Translations under genes and position numbers: made by a program
Assembly (NCBI GenBank): GCA_963773875.1
Contig: CAVZCV010000020.1
Coordinates: 186,001 to 250,000, forward strand
DNA: 64,000 nucleotides
Origin: CAVTYH01 sp963773875
GTDB taxonomy: Bacteria; Planctomycetota; Planctomycetia; Pirellulales; JADZDJ01
Direction of reading: 5' to 3'
Notes under the pieces: generated by a model
The model's database searches: none
What the model was told of the DNA's origin: nothing
The model's input: the letters and a program-made list of their open reading frames with translations, nothing else
Shown: piece by piece, positions 31,171 through 40,255 of the stretch
How the letters are laid out: every line of letters begins with the position of its first letter
Position numbering within the stretch: position 1 is the first letter of the stretch

Positions 31171-31866
31171 TCATTTCTTCCAGGGCTTTCCGTCTCGGAC
31201 CTCTTGAAGCGTGAACGTTTTGAATCCGGCCGGGATAGTGGTACGTGTCAAAGCAAAGGCGGGTCGTTTCTCATTCACAATGAAGAAGCCGGGATCGAAA
31301 ACGTCCAGGCCAAAGGCGTGAAGGTACCGGTCGAGCAATTCGTCGCTAAATCGGTCACGGATTTTAGTTCGGGAGTACTGACTCACATCCTCAAATGAAA
31401 AGGGCTCACCGCTGTGATCGAACACCCAGCGGCCAGAGTCCTCTCGGCAGGCAGAGATAGACCGTAGATATCCAATCGGTGCAGAACCGCCGAGGCGAGC
31501 CGACGCATAGACTTCCCAAATATTGCCGTCGATTGAACAGCAAATTCGCATTGCCCTTGTGTCTAAAAGTTCGTGAGCCATGTAGCTCATCGGGCCGAAT
31601 GGATCAGAGCCTAAGATTCCATTTTGAAAAAACGCAGACCAGTCATTACGCAATGAGAGCAGCAGCACCTTGTCCATGCGTGCGGATAATGGCTGAAGAA
31701 AATTCAGTGCCTGCTTGATAGAAGAACGAATTTCATCCAGTCGTAGCTCGATTCCGATATTCTTTCTCCAATTGATAAATGCCTTGGCCACCTCTTCGAC
31801 AGGGGCTTCTATCACGCCGAAGTCGTGCGTTACCGGATACCACTCTGTGCTGATAACAGGTTTCAC
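31171..31866 (-). CDS. Protein of unknown function between LRR genes
   Basis: About 231 residues from a GTG at 31866 (VKPVISTEWYPVTHDFGVIEAPVEEVAKAF). An upstream in-frame start at 31902 overlaps the preceding gene. The protein is soluble, with no membrane segment, and has a conserved-looking middle (DWSAFFQNGILGSDPFGPMSY, MRICCSIDGNIWEVYASARLGG) and end (FFIVNEKRPAFALTRTTIPAGFKTFTLQEV). I do not recognise the family. Its place inside an LRR cluster may mean a shared role, but nothing in the sequence proves it. Confidence 0.6.
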   Translation of the reverse strand: MKPVISTEWYPVTHDFGVIEAPVEEVAKAFINWRKNIGIELRLDEIRSSIKQALNFLQPLSARMDKVLLLSLRNDWSAFFQNGILGSDPFGPMSYMAHELLDTRAMRICCSIDGNIWEVYASARLGGSAPIGYLRSISACREDSGRWVFDHSGEPFSFEDVSQYSRTKIRDRFSDELLDRYLHAFGLDVFDPGFFIVNEKRPAFALTRTTIPAGFKTFTLQEVRDGKPWKK

Positions 31867-31899
31867 GGCTTGGCTCGGACCGCCTGAGGCGTTTAGGGC

Positions 31900-32467
31900 C
31901 ACCTAATGTTGCATTTGGCAGCGATTCACGAAGTTGTCGGAATCCGTTTTGACTTAGTTCTGCACCAGTAAGATCGATGAAATGCAGGCGAGTGATGTGT
32001 GAAAGCATTTCGATATCCGAATCCTGAATGCGACGAATACCGACACCATTTGCCAAAGCAATCTTTAAGTTGGTCAAATACATGAATTCAAGCGTCGGTA
32101 GCTTGGCGATCTGCTGAAACCTTTCTTCTCGAACTGGCTGGGGTAAGTTATAGAAGCTCACCACAAGAACATCACGGAAGAAATCGTCACCAAAGATTCT
32201 GCGAAGCCATTCGGGCTGCGATTGTGGCGCATGCTCCGAGACGCTGAAGTAATCCAAGTGACCGGGTACACGGACCGTTTGATAGTCGTAACCAATGGAC
32301 CCGCCCGCCGCCAGAATCTTCGAAACTGCCTCCCGCTGTCTTGTTGCATGATTTAGCTTCATGCCGACCCAGCCGCAGACACACGCAAGAACAGTTACTG
32401 CCAGCATTAGCGTTCGCAGACTGTATCGTCGCAAAGAGCGGACTGATTTCGGTGCTTCGTGCGTCAT
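31900..32467 (-). CDS. Membrane-anchored LRR-like protein 3
   Basis: The ATG at 32467 starts THEAPKSVRSLRRYSLRTLMLAVTVLACVCGWVGMKL, the FSLRTLL anchor. Then come PEWLRRIFGDDFFRDVLVVSFYN, matching LRR protein 1, and degenerate repeats (LPTLEFMYLTNLKIA, ITRLHFIDLTGAELSQNGFRQLRESLPN). Homology-like sequence ends near 31900; the raw frame runs on to 31733 over the next gene, probably because of a missing frameshift correction. Confidence 0.65.
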
Positions 32468-32530
32468 TGGCGTGAGCGTTCGGAGTAAGTTCTGTTCCAA
32501 ACATGCTGCGAGGACATTCTGAATTTAAAC

Positions 32531-32716
32531 TCAATGCCTCCTAAGCCGAATCTGTAATCCCGGCAATTCTTTCTTTAGCGATGCAACTCCCGCATCCGTG
32601 ACCTTCGTGTTTATCAAATCCAAAAAACCCAGATTTTTTAGTCCTCGGATATGAACCAACCCTGAGTCCGTGAAGTTCGTGTCACCAAGGTCGATCTGTT
32701 CTTGCTTGGCCTTCAC
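32531..32716 (-). pseudogene. LRR protein fragment
   Basis: 61 residues with two repeats only (DLGDTNFTDSGLVHIRGLKNL, LDLINTKVTDAGVASLKKELPGLQI). The end has the same cap as LRR protein 2. No anchor is present. It follows the stop of the NHL protein gene at once, so it may be the detached C-terminus of an LRR gene. Confidence 0.55.
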
Positions 32717-33638
32717 TTAGCAACAGCGAAGTCTGCCGGCAGCGATTCCCAACAGTGCCGCCATTGCTGCCAGCGTAAAGCTGGTCGGCTCAGGGACGGG
32801 ACTGAATTCTTGGATGCGACTGTTGAAGTGATCGGCAACCCAGACGTTTCCCGAACCATCGATGGCTAGTCCGGATGGAAGCATCAACTGGCCGTTCCCA
32901 CTGCCAGACGAGCCGAATTGTGTGATGTATGTGCCGGTGCTGGTGAACTCCCCAACGAGCCGAATTGTGTGATGTATGTGCCGGTGCTGGTGAACTCTTG
33001 GATGGGGCTGTTTTGTCGTATCGGCAACCCAGACGTTCCCGAACCATCGACGGCCACTCGGTATGGTTGCGTCAACTGGCCGTTCCCACTGCCTAACGAG
33101 CCGAATTGTGTGATGTATATGCCGGTGCTGGTGAACTCTTGGATGCGATTGTTATGCGAATCGGCAACCCAGACGTTCCCCGAACCATCGACCGCTACGC
33201 CAAATGGATTCTGAAACTGACCGTTCCCACTGCCATCGAGCCGAACGTGGTGATGAACGTCCCACTGCTGGTGAATTCTTGGATGCGGTGGTTGAAGTAA
33301 TCGGCAACCCAGACATTTCCCGAATTATCGACTGCTATTCCGGATGGAAGGGAAAACTCGCCATTCCCACTGCCAAACGAGCCGAATTGTGTGATGTACG
33401 TGCCGGTGCTGGTGAACTCTTGGATGCGATTGTTGTGCGAATCGGCAACCCAGATGTTTCCCGAACCATCGACGGTTACGCCGTTTGGATATTCGATCTG
33501 GCCGTTCCCACTGCCAAACGAGCCGAACTGCCGAACATACACATAGTCCGCCTGGGCTGAGTGGCTCACGAATTGCAGAGACGCCGCTGCCATGCAGATG
33601 CACCAGAACGCTTTGCTAGATGATCTCATTAACTTCAC
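32717..33638 (-). CDS. NHL-repeat (six-bladed propeller) secreted protein with PEP-CTERM anchor, frame broken
   Basis: Signal peptide: SKAFWCICMAAASLQFVSHSAQA. Repeats of 47 residues follow with the NHL pattern YVRQFGSFGSGNGQIEYPNGVTVDGSGNIWVADSHNNRIQEFTSTGTYI. The end is VPEPTSFTLAAMAALLGIAAG, a PEP-CTERM anchor. At DNA level a shared block recurs at 32833, 33022, 33162, 33302 and 33443, spaced 189, 140, 140 and 141 bases. The 140s each lack one base, and the 189 contains a 47-base duplication, which explains why the frame breaks. Confidence 0.8.
32908..32997. repeat. 47-base tandem duplication inside the NHL gene
   Basis: The block at 32908-32954 is repeated from 32955 with the first 43 bases identical. 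Because 47 is not a multiple of three it shifts the reading frame. Confidence 0.85.
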
Positions 33639-33987
33639 GCGAGAGGAGTGCCCTTGGATGTGTAGATAGCGACCATTCTATGTGCCGCCACAACACGTGC
33701 TCAAGCATTTTCAGTTAGGGGAGGTTCGCGAGCTGAATTGCGTCCAGCAGCGTGCGGTCGTCGGTTTTTCCATTTGAATCGTGGTCATCGTGGACTTTGA
33801 GTTTGACCACAATCATAAAGGCTGAATTCGCTCTGAATTGAATCACAGCCATTCGGAACAGATTGGCGTGCACGCCATGCAGCCCCAAATTGGAAACGTG
33901 GCGTCGATGGAATCGACGAGCTTCGTTCATCTAGTTTCTTTGTACCCTACGTTGGCATCACCGAATCCTCAAAAAAAGGAGACTACG
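33639..33987. other. Non-coding stretch with a repeated upstream motif
   Basis: No convincing gene. It contains the first copy of the CTAGTTTCNTTGTACCCT motif (33931-33948), 39 bases before the next start codon. Confidence 0.4.
33931..33948 (+). promoter_or_regulatory. Repeated upstream motif, copy 1
   Basis: CTAGTTTCTTTGTACCCT; the same 18 bases with one change occur at 34251-34268. Both copies precede small plus-strand genes, so a shared promoter or operator is possible. Confidence 0.35.
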
Positions 33988-34234
33988 ATGCCTGACCCCA
34001 CTGAAGCTGCTCGCCGTCAACGAGTAATCGAAATCAACGCTCAGCCCGGAAGTCGTGAAGCTCTCGAAGCCCAGCATGGCCAAGTCTGGGACACAGATGA
34101 ACTGAGCCGGGATTTCGAAGCGATCGGCTTCCTGGCTCCATTCGTCGTCGTTCGCCGTCTTTGCTGATGGCGTGAAGGGCAGTTTGGAATTCCAGCACGA
34201 TCCTCGCTTCTATTTCAATTTCCAACCGGCGTGA
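33988..34234 (+). CDS. Small conserved planctomycete protein, frame broken once
   Basis: About 81 residues. An AAGGAG site lies 8 bases before the ATG. The first part has REALEAQHGQVWDTDELSRDFEAIGFLAPFVVVRR; after a one-base shift near 34155 it continues DGVKGSLEFQHDPRFYFNF and stops at 34234. I know this pattern (EARHGxVWDTxxLxxDFEVxGFxAPFVVVRRKxDGxxGSLEFQHxPRFYF) as a small protein of unknown function recurring in planctomycete and cyanobacterial genomes. Confidence 0.7.
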
Positions 34235-34250
34235 ATCTCCGTTTTGGTCG

Positions 34251-34268
34251 CTAGTTTCGTTGTACCCT
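34251..34268 (+). promoter_or_regulatory. Repeated upstream motif, copy 2
   Basis: CTAGTTTCGTTGTACCCT, one base different from the copy at 33931-33948. It lies only 8 bases before the ATG at 34277, an odd place for a promoter; an RNA-level or operator role would fit better. Confidence 0.35.
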
Positions 34269-34276
34269 GTGAAAAT

Positions 34277-34624
34277 ATGCCTCTGCTTCAAAAACTCGGA
34301 TCGGTCCTCTTTGCCTTCGTCGTGGCGATTGTCGTCCTGGCGGTGGCGAACTGGGGCACGATTTCGCAGTATCGAGTGGAATCCGATCTGCGAGATGATG
34401 CTCGCTATGTGCGAAAGGCCGCCATTTCCCTGTCCGAGAAAGAAAGACTCCTCGACTTAATCGAACGCCTTGAAGACAAAGTCGAAGCTGGTCAGCAATT
34501 CGGCTGGTTTGAGTGGTCGAGGCACAACGACGTTGTTCGGGAAATATTTCATGGCGGACTCGACGCAGGCAAAGTCCAATTGATCGAGCGTGAACTTTTG
34601 CGGGCAGAAAAGCGTCTTGAGTGA
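34277..34624 (+). CDS. Small single-pass membrane protein with coiled coil
   Basis: 115 residues: one N-terminal helix (LGSVLFAFVVAIVVLAVANW) followed by a charged helical region (LSEKERLLDLIERLEDKVEAGQQ and LIERELLRAEKRLE). The ATG at 34277 is preferred because upstream in-frame codons cover the repeated motif. No family recognised. Followed after 3 bases by the next gene. Confidence 0.55.
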   Translation: MPLLQKLGSVLFAFVVAIVVLAVANWGTISQYRVESDLRDDARYVRKAAISLSEKERLLDLIERLEDKVEAGQQFGWFEWSRHNDVVREIFHGGLDAGKVQLIERELLRAEKRLE

Positions 34625-34627
34625 ATC

Positions 34628-35153
34628 ATGAAACGAGAACACTTTTCCGAACTCGGCTACCACATTAAGCGGCGACGTGAACAGCATCTTCTTCGCCGCC
34701 GCAAGTTGGCCCGGCTGATCGGCTTTGCCGATGGCAAGGAAGGTGCGGCAGCGATCCGAATGCTTGGAGGAACAAGGCGTCGTCGATCCGCCCGATTTGC
34801 TCGACCGAGTCGCTGTCGTGTTGCACTTAGACAGTGATGAAGTCCGGCAGCTTCAAGAACAGGATCGAAAAGCTGCTGCCGAGTGGCTGAAGAACATCTC
34901 GCAACCGGCTCGCCCTTATCTTGGCATCAGAAGCGTTCCCTGGCCGAGCATGGCCGAAATCCCGGAGCACGTTCGTTCCCGTGGCGGAACGGTCATCGAA
35001 AACTATGCACGTGGCTACGCCGCTTACCACAAGCTGCGGGTGCATGCCGTTTTGTCGAATCGAATTCAGATCGTGATCAACGACGCAGGTGACTTCGTCA
35101 GCATTCGGGAATTGGGCAGAGACGGCTGGCTCGATCCCGAGTTGACTAATTGA
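34628..35153 (+). CDS. Helix-turn-helix-like protein, frame broken once
   Basis: About 174 residues when joined. The first part (SELGYHIKRRREQHLLRRRKLARLIGFADGKEGAAAIRML) looks like an XRE-type DNA-binding start. After a shift near 34766 it reads EEQGVVDPPDLLDRVAVVLHLDSDEVRQLQEQDRKAAAEWL, then ARGYAAYHKLRVHAVLSNRIQIVINDAG. Known in planctomycetes as a protein of unknown role. It could regulate the island; this is inference. Confidence 0.55.
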
Positions 35154-35546
35154 ATATCGAACAATTATTCGAAAAGATTTCAGGGTTGGGGCCCCAACTG
35201 GGCACGGGGGAGCGGCCTAGTTTAAAGGCGATCCGTTTCAAATGGAGATAAGTGTGCCGATCAAGGAAAGGGCGGCGGTAAGCGAGATCGAAAAAAGCGT
35301 GGCAATGAGCCACGGTTCGTTCTGAAAAAAAGCATGCTACCAACTTATCTAGACTTTGCGGGCCACTTTTTTAAATTCGTACCATTTCCGCAAAAGCGAC
35401 ATTATCTGCGATTCACGCCACCGAAATAATTCGCAATTATGTTATCAGCAGTCGTATTGTGTTTAATGTTCATAATTTAATACTCCTACTCAACTAATCG
35501 TGCAAAAAAACCAAAGAAAACATTAGGGAGTGGAGTATTTGTGACT
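35154..35546. other. Non-coding, AT-rich stretch
   Basis: About 390 bases, visibly richer in A and T than the flanks, particularly 35380-35530. No gene, tRNA or comM sequence seen. Confidence 0.4.
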
Positions 35547-37182
35547 CTAGCGGGCCCTGGAGTTAGACAGCCACACATTTCGCATCTTAATGGCTGGCAG
35601 CGTCTCGATAATATTTCCTTTCCAACTTTGGCAGCCCAAGCTAAAAGTCCCGCCGGCTTTCAATTGGACGAAAACGTCCAGGTGCTTTTTTAATCGATTG
35701 CCATCGAGGTCGAGCATTAAAATCTCGATTTTTTCGACCACCTGGGCGATCAGGGATTTTAATTTCTCCCTTGTTTCCTCCTGCTGTTCTGCTGGCGTTT
35801 TTTGCAAAAGATCAATGACCGAAACGACATTTTCAGTTGGATCAGCTTTGATTTTCTGTAGTCGCTCTTTTTCGTTTTCGATTTCTTCCAAAAGCAAAGA
35901 GCGATCCGTATCCAATTGCTCAGCAAATCGAGGCCGGATTTAAAACCACGTTTGCGAATTCGAGTTTGCAGGTCGGAAATATTCGTTTCAATATCCGCCA
36001 ACTTTTCCTGCAAGGCTGGTAAATTGCTTTTTCGTGGCTTGGGTGCCAGTAATTTGTTGGTGCTGATTTCGCTTTTCAGTCCATCTAAAAACAGATTTTC
36101 GAATTGACAGAGGGGCCACGATTGATAATCGGCTGCCCCTTCAGCTGCGTTATAATTGGCAAGTCTGCGATGAATTCCTTTGGCCTTGTCGTTTTGGCTG
36201 CTGTTTACGATACGCATGCCACACCCGGATTTCGCATCGAAAATAATCCCGCTGAATAAATTCGTGATTTGCTTGCCGACTTGACCCCTGGGCCTATTTC
36301 TGGCTCGCCGTGCTGCTTTGGCTGCATACCATGTTTCCTCAGAAATGCAGGCAGGCCACCAGTCTTCATGGGTTGACCGACTGGAACACGGTCAACCATA
36401 TCAGTTTTCGGGTCCAGCATCATTTTGTAATGCTGATGCAGTCCGAATGTGGCTTTGTTATCCAGGATCCATTTGACGTAAGAGCCATTCCAGAATTTTG
36501 CAGCGTTTATTTTTAGACCTGCTGCAATATTGGGTGTACCACTTCGATTCAATTTTCTCTGGTGATAACCCGCTCGCCTAAGCCCTCGATTGCCCAGGCG
36601 TATATTTGGCGAATGACTTTGGCCTTTTTTTTGTCCAATTTGGGCTGACCATTTTCCATCTTGATCCAGGCCGGATGTTGACCGCCATTCCGTTTTCCAG
36701 CTTCCCGTCTTCGATTCCATTTGTCGTTTAATCGGTCACTTAGTTTCTGGGAATGTTCCCAGTTCACGTACAACGTGACCATGATTTCGATTCCGACAGC
36801 TAAGCTTTTCAGGTCTGCTGCGGTATAAATCTTTTCAGGCTGGCAGTTGGCGATATCGACGCCAGCCCGCAGAATGTTTTTAAAAAGTTCTCCACCAGCG
36901 TCGATGTCAGCCCGTGTTAATCGGTCCAGTTTTTCGACGATCAGAATTGAGCCATCCTCGACTTGTCCCTCCTCGACTGCTTTCAGAAAAGCATGAAGGC
37001 CCTTGCGAAAGCCTTTGTAAGCCGACCGGCCCAGGTCTGCTATTTTGAGTGTGGTGTTGAGGTGCCAGTTATTCTTTTTGGCAAGGTGCGTCGATAGGTC
37101 TCTTTGCCGATCTTCACTGGCAGATTTTTTCTGTTTGGGGGTCTGAAAATGGGATGTAGGAATATGCCGTTCGGTTTGCCAT
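35547..37182 (-). CDS. Large serine recombinase 2, frame broken four or more times
   Basis: A second integrase, sited at the right edge of the left island. The ATG at 37182 begins NRTAYSYIPFS; dropping one base near 37136 joins this to STPKQKKSASEDRQRD, the family consensus. Then follow DLGRSAYKGFRKG, ILIVEKLDRLTRADIDAGGELF, a recombinase domain (IRQIYAWAIEGLGERVITRELN, then FWNGSYVKWILDNKATFG after a shift near 36560), a ribbon region, and a coiled coil (NLPALQEKLADIETNISDLQTRI) with a normal beta ending (KAGGTFSLGCQSWKGNIIETLPA). The conserved Arg before the catalytic Ser is Pro here. Many shifts suggest decay or read errors. Confidence 0.8.
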
Positions 37183-37248
37183 TGTTTCAATCTCCCAGTG
37201 ATTGTATCACGGGTGTAAAGTTGGACCAGCCAGTACCACAATCGAAAC

Positions 37249-37461
37249 AACGGCGTGTTGTTCCTCGACGAGTTGCCAGAATTCAACCGCACCACGCTCG
37301 AAGTGTTTCGCCAGCCGCTGGAGGACGGCACCGTCACGATCAGCCGGGGATTCAACAGCACCACATTCCCGGCAAATTTCATGCTCATCGCGGCATTCAA
37401 TCCTTGTCCGTGCGGATATCGCAATGATCCGCGGCGCGATTGCCACTGCACCGTCCCGCAA
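37249..37461 (+). pseudogene. comM: comM fragment 2 of 3
   Basis: 71 codons: NGVLFLDELPEFNRTTLEVFRQPLEDGTVTISRGFNSTTFPANFMLIAAFNPCPCGYRNDPRRDCHCTVPQ. This is the Walker B (LFLDE) and sensor region of ComM. It is bounded on the left by the recombinase-2 island and on the right by the second insertion. The frame is open through the right break into foreign DNA. Confidence 0.93.
37458..37461. other. Left attachment core of the right insertion
   Basis: GCAA at the end of comM fragment 2; the same GCAA ends the insertion at 46426-46429. Joining comM up to 37461 with 46430 restores the frame and the expected CHCTVPQ-IDRYMSK protein sequence. Confidence 0.7.
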
Positions 37462-37824
37462 GCATGGCACTACAAAACATGCACAACCGCCGCTTGAGGT
37501 TTTGCGACGGGTTGACCGCGTGTTCACCTGTTCAGAAATGCTACCCGCTGCACCCGCCACTGCAGGGTAGCTAGGCAATGCCGATTTGCCGCCCCTAGGC
37601 TTGCGCCTGCCGCCCTTTAAGCTTAATTAGTTGCCCTGGGGCTGCCTACAACCGCTCGGGCTGTATAGCTCTCTGCTGGCCCGCAAACTCGGTGTACGCC
37701 CCGCTAGGCTATGGCCGCGTTTTTGCAACAGTTTAAGCCTAGCCTTGCATTTTGCCGCCAGCGATGTTTTTAGGGCCTGCGGGGCGTATAATGAACACAT
37801 GTCCAAAACCATTGGAGGCAAATT
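37462..37824. other. Left-end non-coding region of the right insertion
   Basis: No gene seen. A TATAAT at 37787-37792 and a GGAGG site just before 37825 suggest the promoter and translation start of the MerR-like gene; I find no good -35. Confidence 0.4.
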
Positions 37825-38304
37825 ATGACGGCACTGACGACGGGCGAAGTTCTCAAGCTGACTAGCGCTTCGCCTAAGACATTGCGGAATCTGTGTGAGA
37901 GTGGCGTGCTGATTCCTGTGCAGGGTGGGGAAGGCCGAGGCCACTTCCGTTTCTTCACCATTCCGCAGGTCGTGGCGATTGGTTACGCGGGTCGCTGGGG
38001 GGCGATGGGTTATTCGCACGTGCTGATTAAACGCATCGTTTCGTTCTTGTGCGACTTCACCGAAGAGAAATTGCTGGCCGAGTTTGCCGCTGGTCGCAAA
38101 TATCTACTGCCCATGGGCGACCTGCCTCTCAAATTGGAGAAGTGGCCGCGTGCCAAGCATAACGAGCCGTTTGACGTGGAACAAGTTTACCACTACGTGA
38201 AGCACATGATCCGCGAGCTGGCCAAGGAAGAAAGGGCGATTCCCGTGAGCCGAGTTGGTCGCAAGAAAGGTTTGGCAAGTCAGAAAAAGGTGTTAACGAA
38301 CTAA
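37825..38304 (+). CDS. MerR-like DNA-binding regulator
   Basis: 159 residues with a GGAGG site 7-8 bases before the ATG. The N-terminal winged helix has the MerR order: TTGEVLKLTSASPKTLRNLCESGVLIPVQ, then GRGHFRFFTIPQVVAIGYAGRWGAMGY. The C-terminal half is a helical segment of no known family. It is the first gene of the element, just before the replication genes, so control of the primase-helicase or recombinase is likely. Confidence 0.75.
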   Translation: MTALTTGEVLKLTSASPKTLRNLCESGVLIPVQGGEGRGHFRFFTIPQVVAIGYAGRWGAMGYSHVLIKRIVSFLCDFTEEKLLAEFAAGRKYLLPMGDLPLKLEKWPRAKHNEPFDVEQVYHYVKHMIRELAKEERAIPVSRVGRKKGLASQKKVLTN

Positions 38305-38384
38305 TGATGTCCCCCATTAATGGAAAGAGCCGCCCAAACTTGCGAGGTCTGGCGGCCCAATCCATTTAGACTGGAGTAAAGCTT

Positions 38385-40255
38385 ATGCCAAAAATTATAC
38401 ACAAACCGAGCGTCAGTGGGCACGCTGCCGCTAACACGCTGGCCGAGCGCTATGGCGATCGGTTTCACAACGCCGTCGCGGCGCATTGCCATGACCCGAT
38501 CCGCTATCCTCCGGGTCGCCGTTCCGCTCTGCGTGTGTTGCCGATGCAGCCACTGTCCACCACCGCTCACGCTGCTGATAGAGCGCCGAGTTATTTGCCG
38601 CTATTTGAACAGCTTGGCGGTTTGGACTTCACTCGCAATGGTTCGGCTGAGGCGCTGACGGAGTGCTACTGGTGCAGCAAGCCTAAATTGCACGTCAACG
38701 CCGACACCGGGCAGTACCATTGCAAGAGCGGGGGTTGTGGGAAGCAAGGGAACCACTGGACGTTCCTGCGCCTGTTTATGACGGGTGGCTGAAGCAGACA
38801 ACGGATGCCGATTATCACCGGCTGCGCGACAAGCGTGGCCTGCCGTTGCAAACATTGAAGCGACATGGCTTGGCTTTCAATGCCAACGCGCGGGAATGGT
38901 TAATCCCATTCCGCAACCGACGCGGCGAAGTGGTCAACCTGGTGCGATATCTCCCGTCTACTGGACAGAAATTAAATCTACCGGGGTTGGCGGTCAGTTT
39001 ATATGGATTGGACACGCTATCTAAGGACTGTTCTAAACCGCTGTTCCTGGTGGAAGGGTCGTTTGACGCCATGGCGCTGGACCATCATCTGCGCGAGAGA
39101 AAACGCGCGACCGCTACGACATATTGGCGGTGCCTGGTGCCAATATCTTCAAGGCTGATTGGACCAAATATCTAAGCAATCGCAAGGAAGTGCGGCTCTG
39201 CTACGACAACGATGACGCCGGGCATAAGGGGCAGGATGGCACGGCCCGCATGATTGGCGAAGCAAACGTGGGGGCGCAGGTTAAAGCGTTGCGCTGGCCA
39301 AAAGAGTTCCCCGCGAAGTGCGACCTCAATGATTTGGTGCGCAAATACCCGAAGATCAATTTGGCGTCGTTTACCAATCAGCATTGCGTGCCCGTGGCCA
39401 CGGCCCAACGCCACATTACCTTTACGCGCGGGGCGGACGTCAAAGCCGAATCTGCGCAATGGATGGCGCAAGGCCGCATTCGCTTTGGCACGTTTGTCAG
39501 CCTCTCTGGCGTAATGGGCACGCACAAGAGCGACATCGCGCTACTTGGCTGCCTGCGGCACGACGGGTCAGCCGATGCTAGGTGGCACTCAAGCAATTCC
39601 GGCATTTGACGTGATGTACTTCACCAGTGAAGACTCTGATAGCTGTGTGTGCGACCTGGTGAAGTTGTATGGCGGCGATGTGGATCGCCTGCACATGTAT
39701 GACATCGCCAAACAGGAGGACCCGATAGATTTTTTGGAGCACCTGAAGGAAATAGAGGCGGAGATCAACAGTTTGGGTGTGCGATTGCTGATTTTGGATG
39801 CGCTCAATTCATTTGTAGGCGGGGATATTAGCACCGACAGCAAAGCCCGACGCACCTTGAGCGGTAAACTTCAAGCCTTAGCCCGACGCACGGGCACATG
39901 TGTGCTGGGAATAAGAAATTGGGGTCGGAACGACGCCGGTACGCCGTCGCAAAAGTCGCTGGGGGCAACGAGCCTATCGGACGTAGCTCGCTGCGTGATG
40001 AATACGCAGGAAGTGTTGGTGAAGGAAGGGGAGCCACCGCAGTTTTTATTGGAGTGGGAAAAGGTCAGCGACGCACCCAAGCCGCTACCGATCCCCTACT
40101 GGGTGCAAAACCTAAGCACGGGCGCGGGCAACAGCCACTTACGCAGGCTTCTCTGGGGAAAACCAACGGCAACCAAGGCAAGGTGCAACAGCCTCCACCT
40201 CCAGCCCCAAAGCGGGGCCAAAGGGGCTGCCAAAAAAGGCGGCGCAAAAAGGTAG
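38385..40255 (+). CDS. Primase-helicase (zinc finger, Toprim, RecA/AAA_25-like ATPase), frame broken about three times
   Basis: Likely starts replication of the element. In order: a zinc finger (CYWCSKPKLHV, then YHCKSGGCGK) near residues 95-120; a shift near 38770; a primase core (GLPLQTLKRHGLAF, EWLIPFRNRRGEVVNLVRY); Toprim motifs FLVEGSFDAMAL and, after a shift near 39110, LCYDNDDAGHKG. After a further shift near 39550 comes a RecA-like ATPase with Walker A-like GVMGTHKSD and Walker B RLLILDALNSFVGG, plus IRNWGRND. The C-terminus is Lys/Gly-rich. Joined length is about 620 residues. The P-loop has His where Gly is usual. The fusion resembles phage T7 gp4 and RepA-type plasmid helicases in plan. 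Confidence 0.8.

Larger units (their letters stand above)
21752..37248. mobile_element. Left insertion in comM: island with two large serine recombinases
   Basis: About 15.5 kb of DNA separates comM codon 222 from the codon for the Asn of NGVLFLDEL. A large serine recombinase ends 8 bases inside the left edge; a second starts 66 bases inside the right edge; both read leftward. Cargo includes a truncated resolvase, duplicated two-membrane-segment proteins, a cupin, membrane proteins, HAF and NHL PEP-CTERM proteins, leucine-rich-repeat proteins and a helix-turn-helix protein. The comM stretch between the two breakpoints (about 78 codons) is missing. This suggests either two elements at two sites with loss of the middle, or one insertion with a deletion. 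Edges are set by where comM homology stops, accurate to a few bases. Confidence 0.8.

Noticed and set aside
29069..31398. Plus-strand proteins over the LRR cluster
   Set aside because: They are the complementary reading of leucine-rich repeats and show Ser/Arg-rich low-complexity sequence with no domain.
31171..31866. Immunity protein paired with the LRR proteins
   Set aside because: Only its position suggests it. No toxin domain is near and I cannot match a family.
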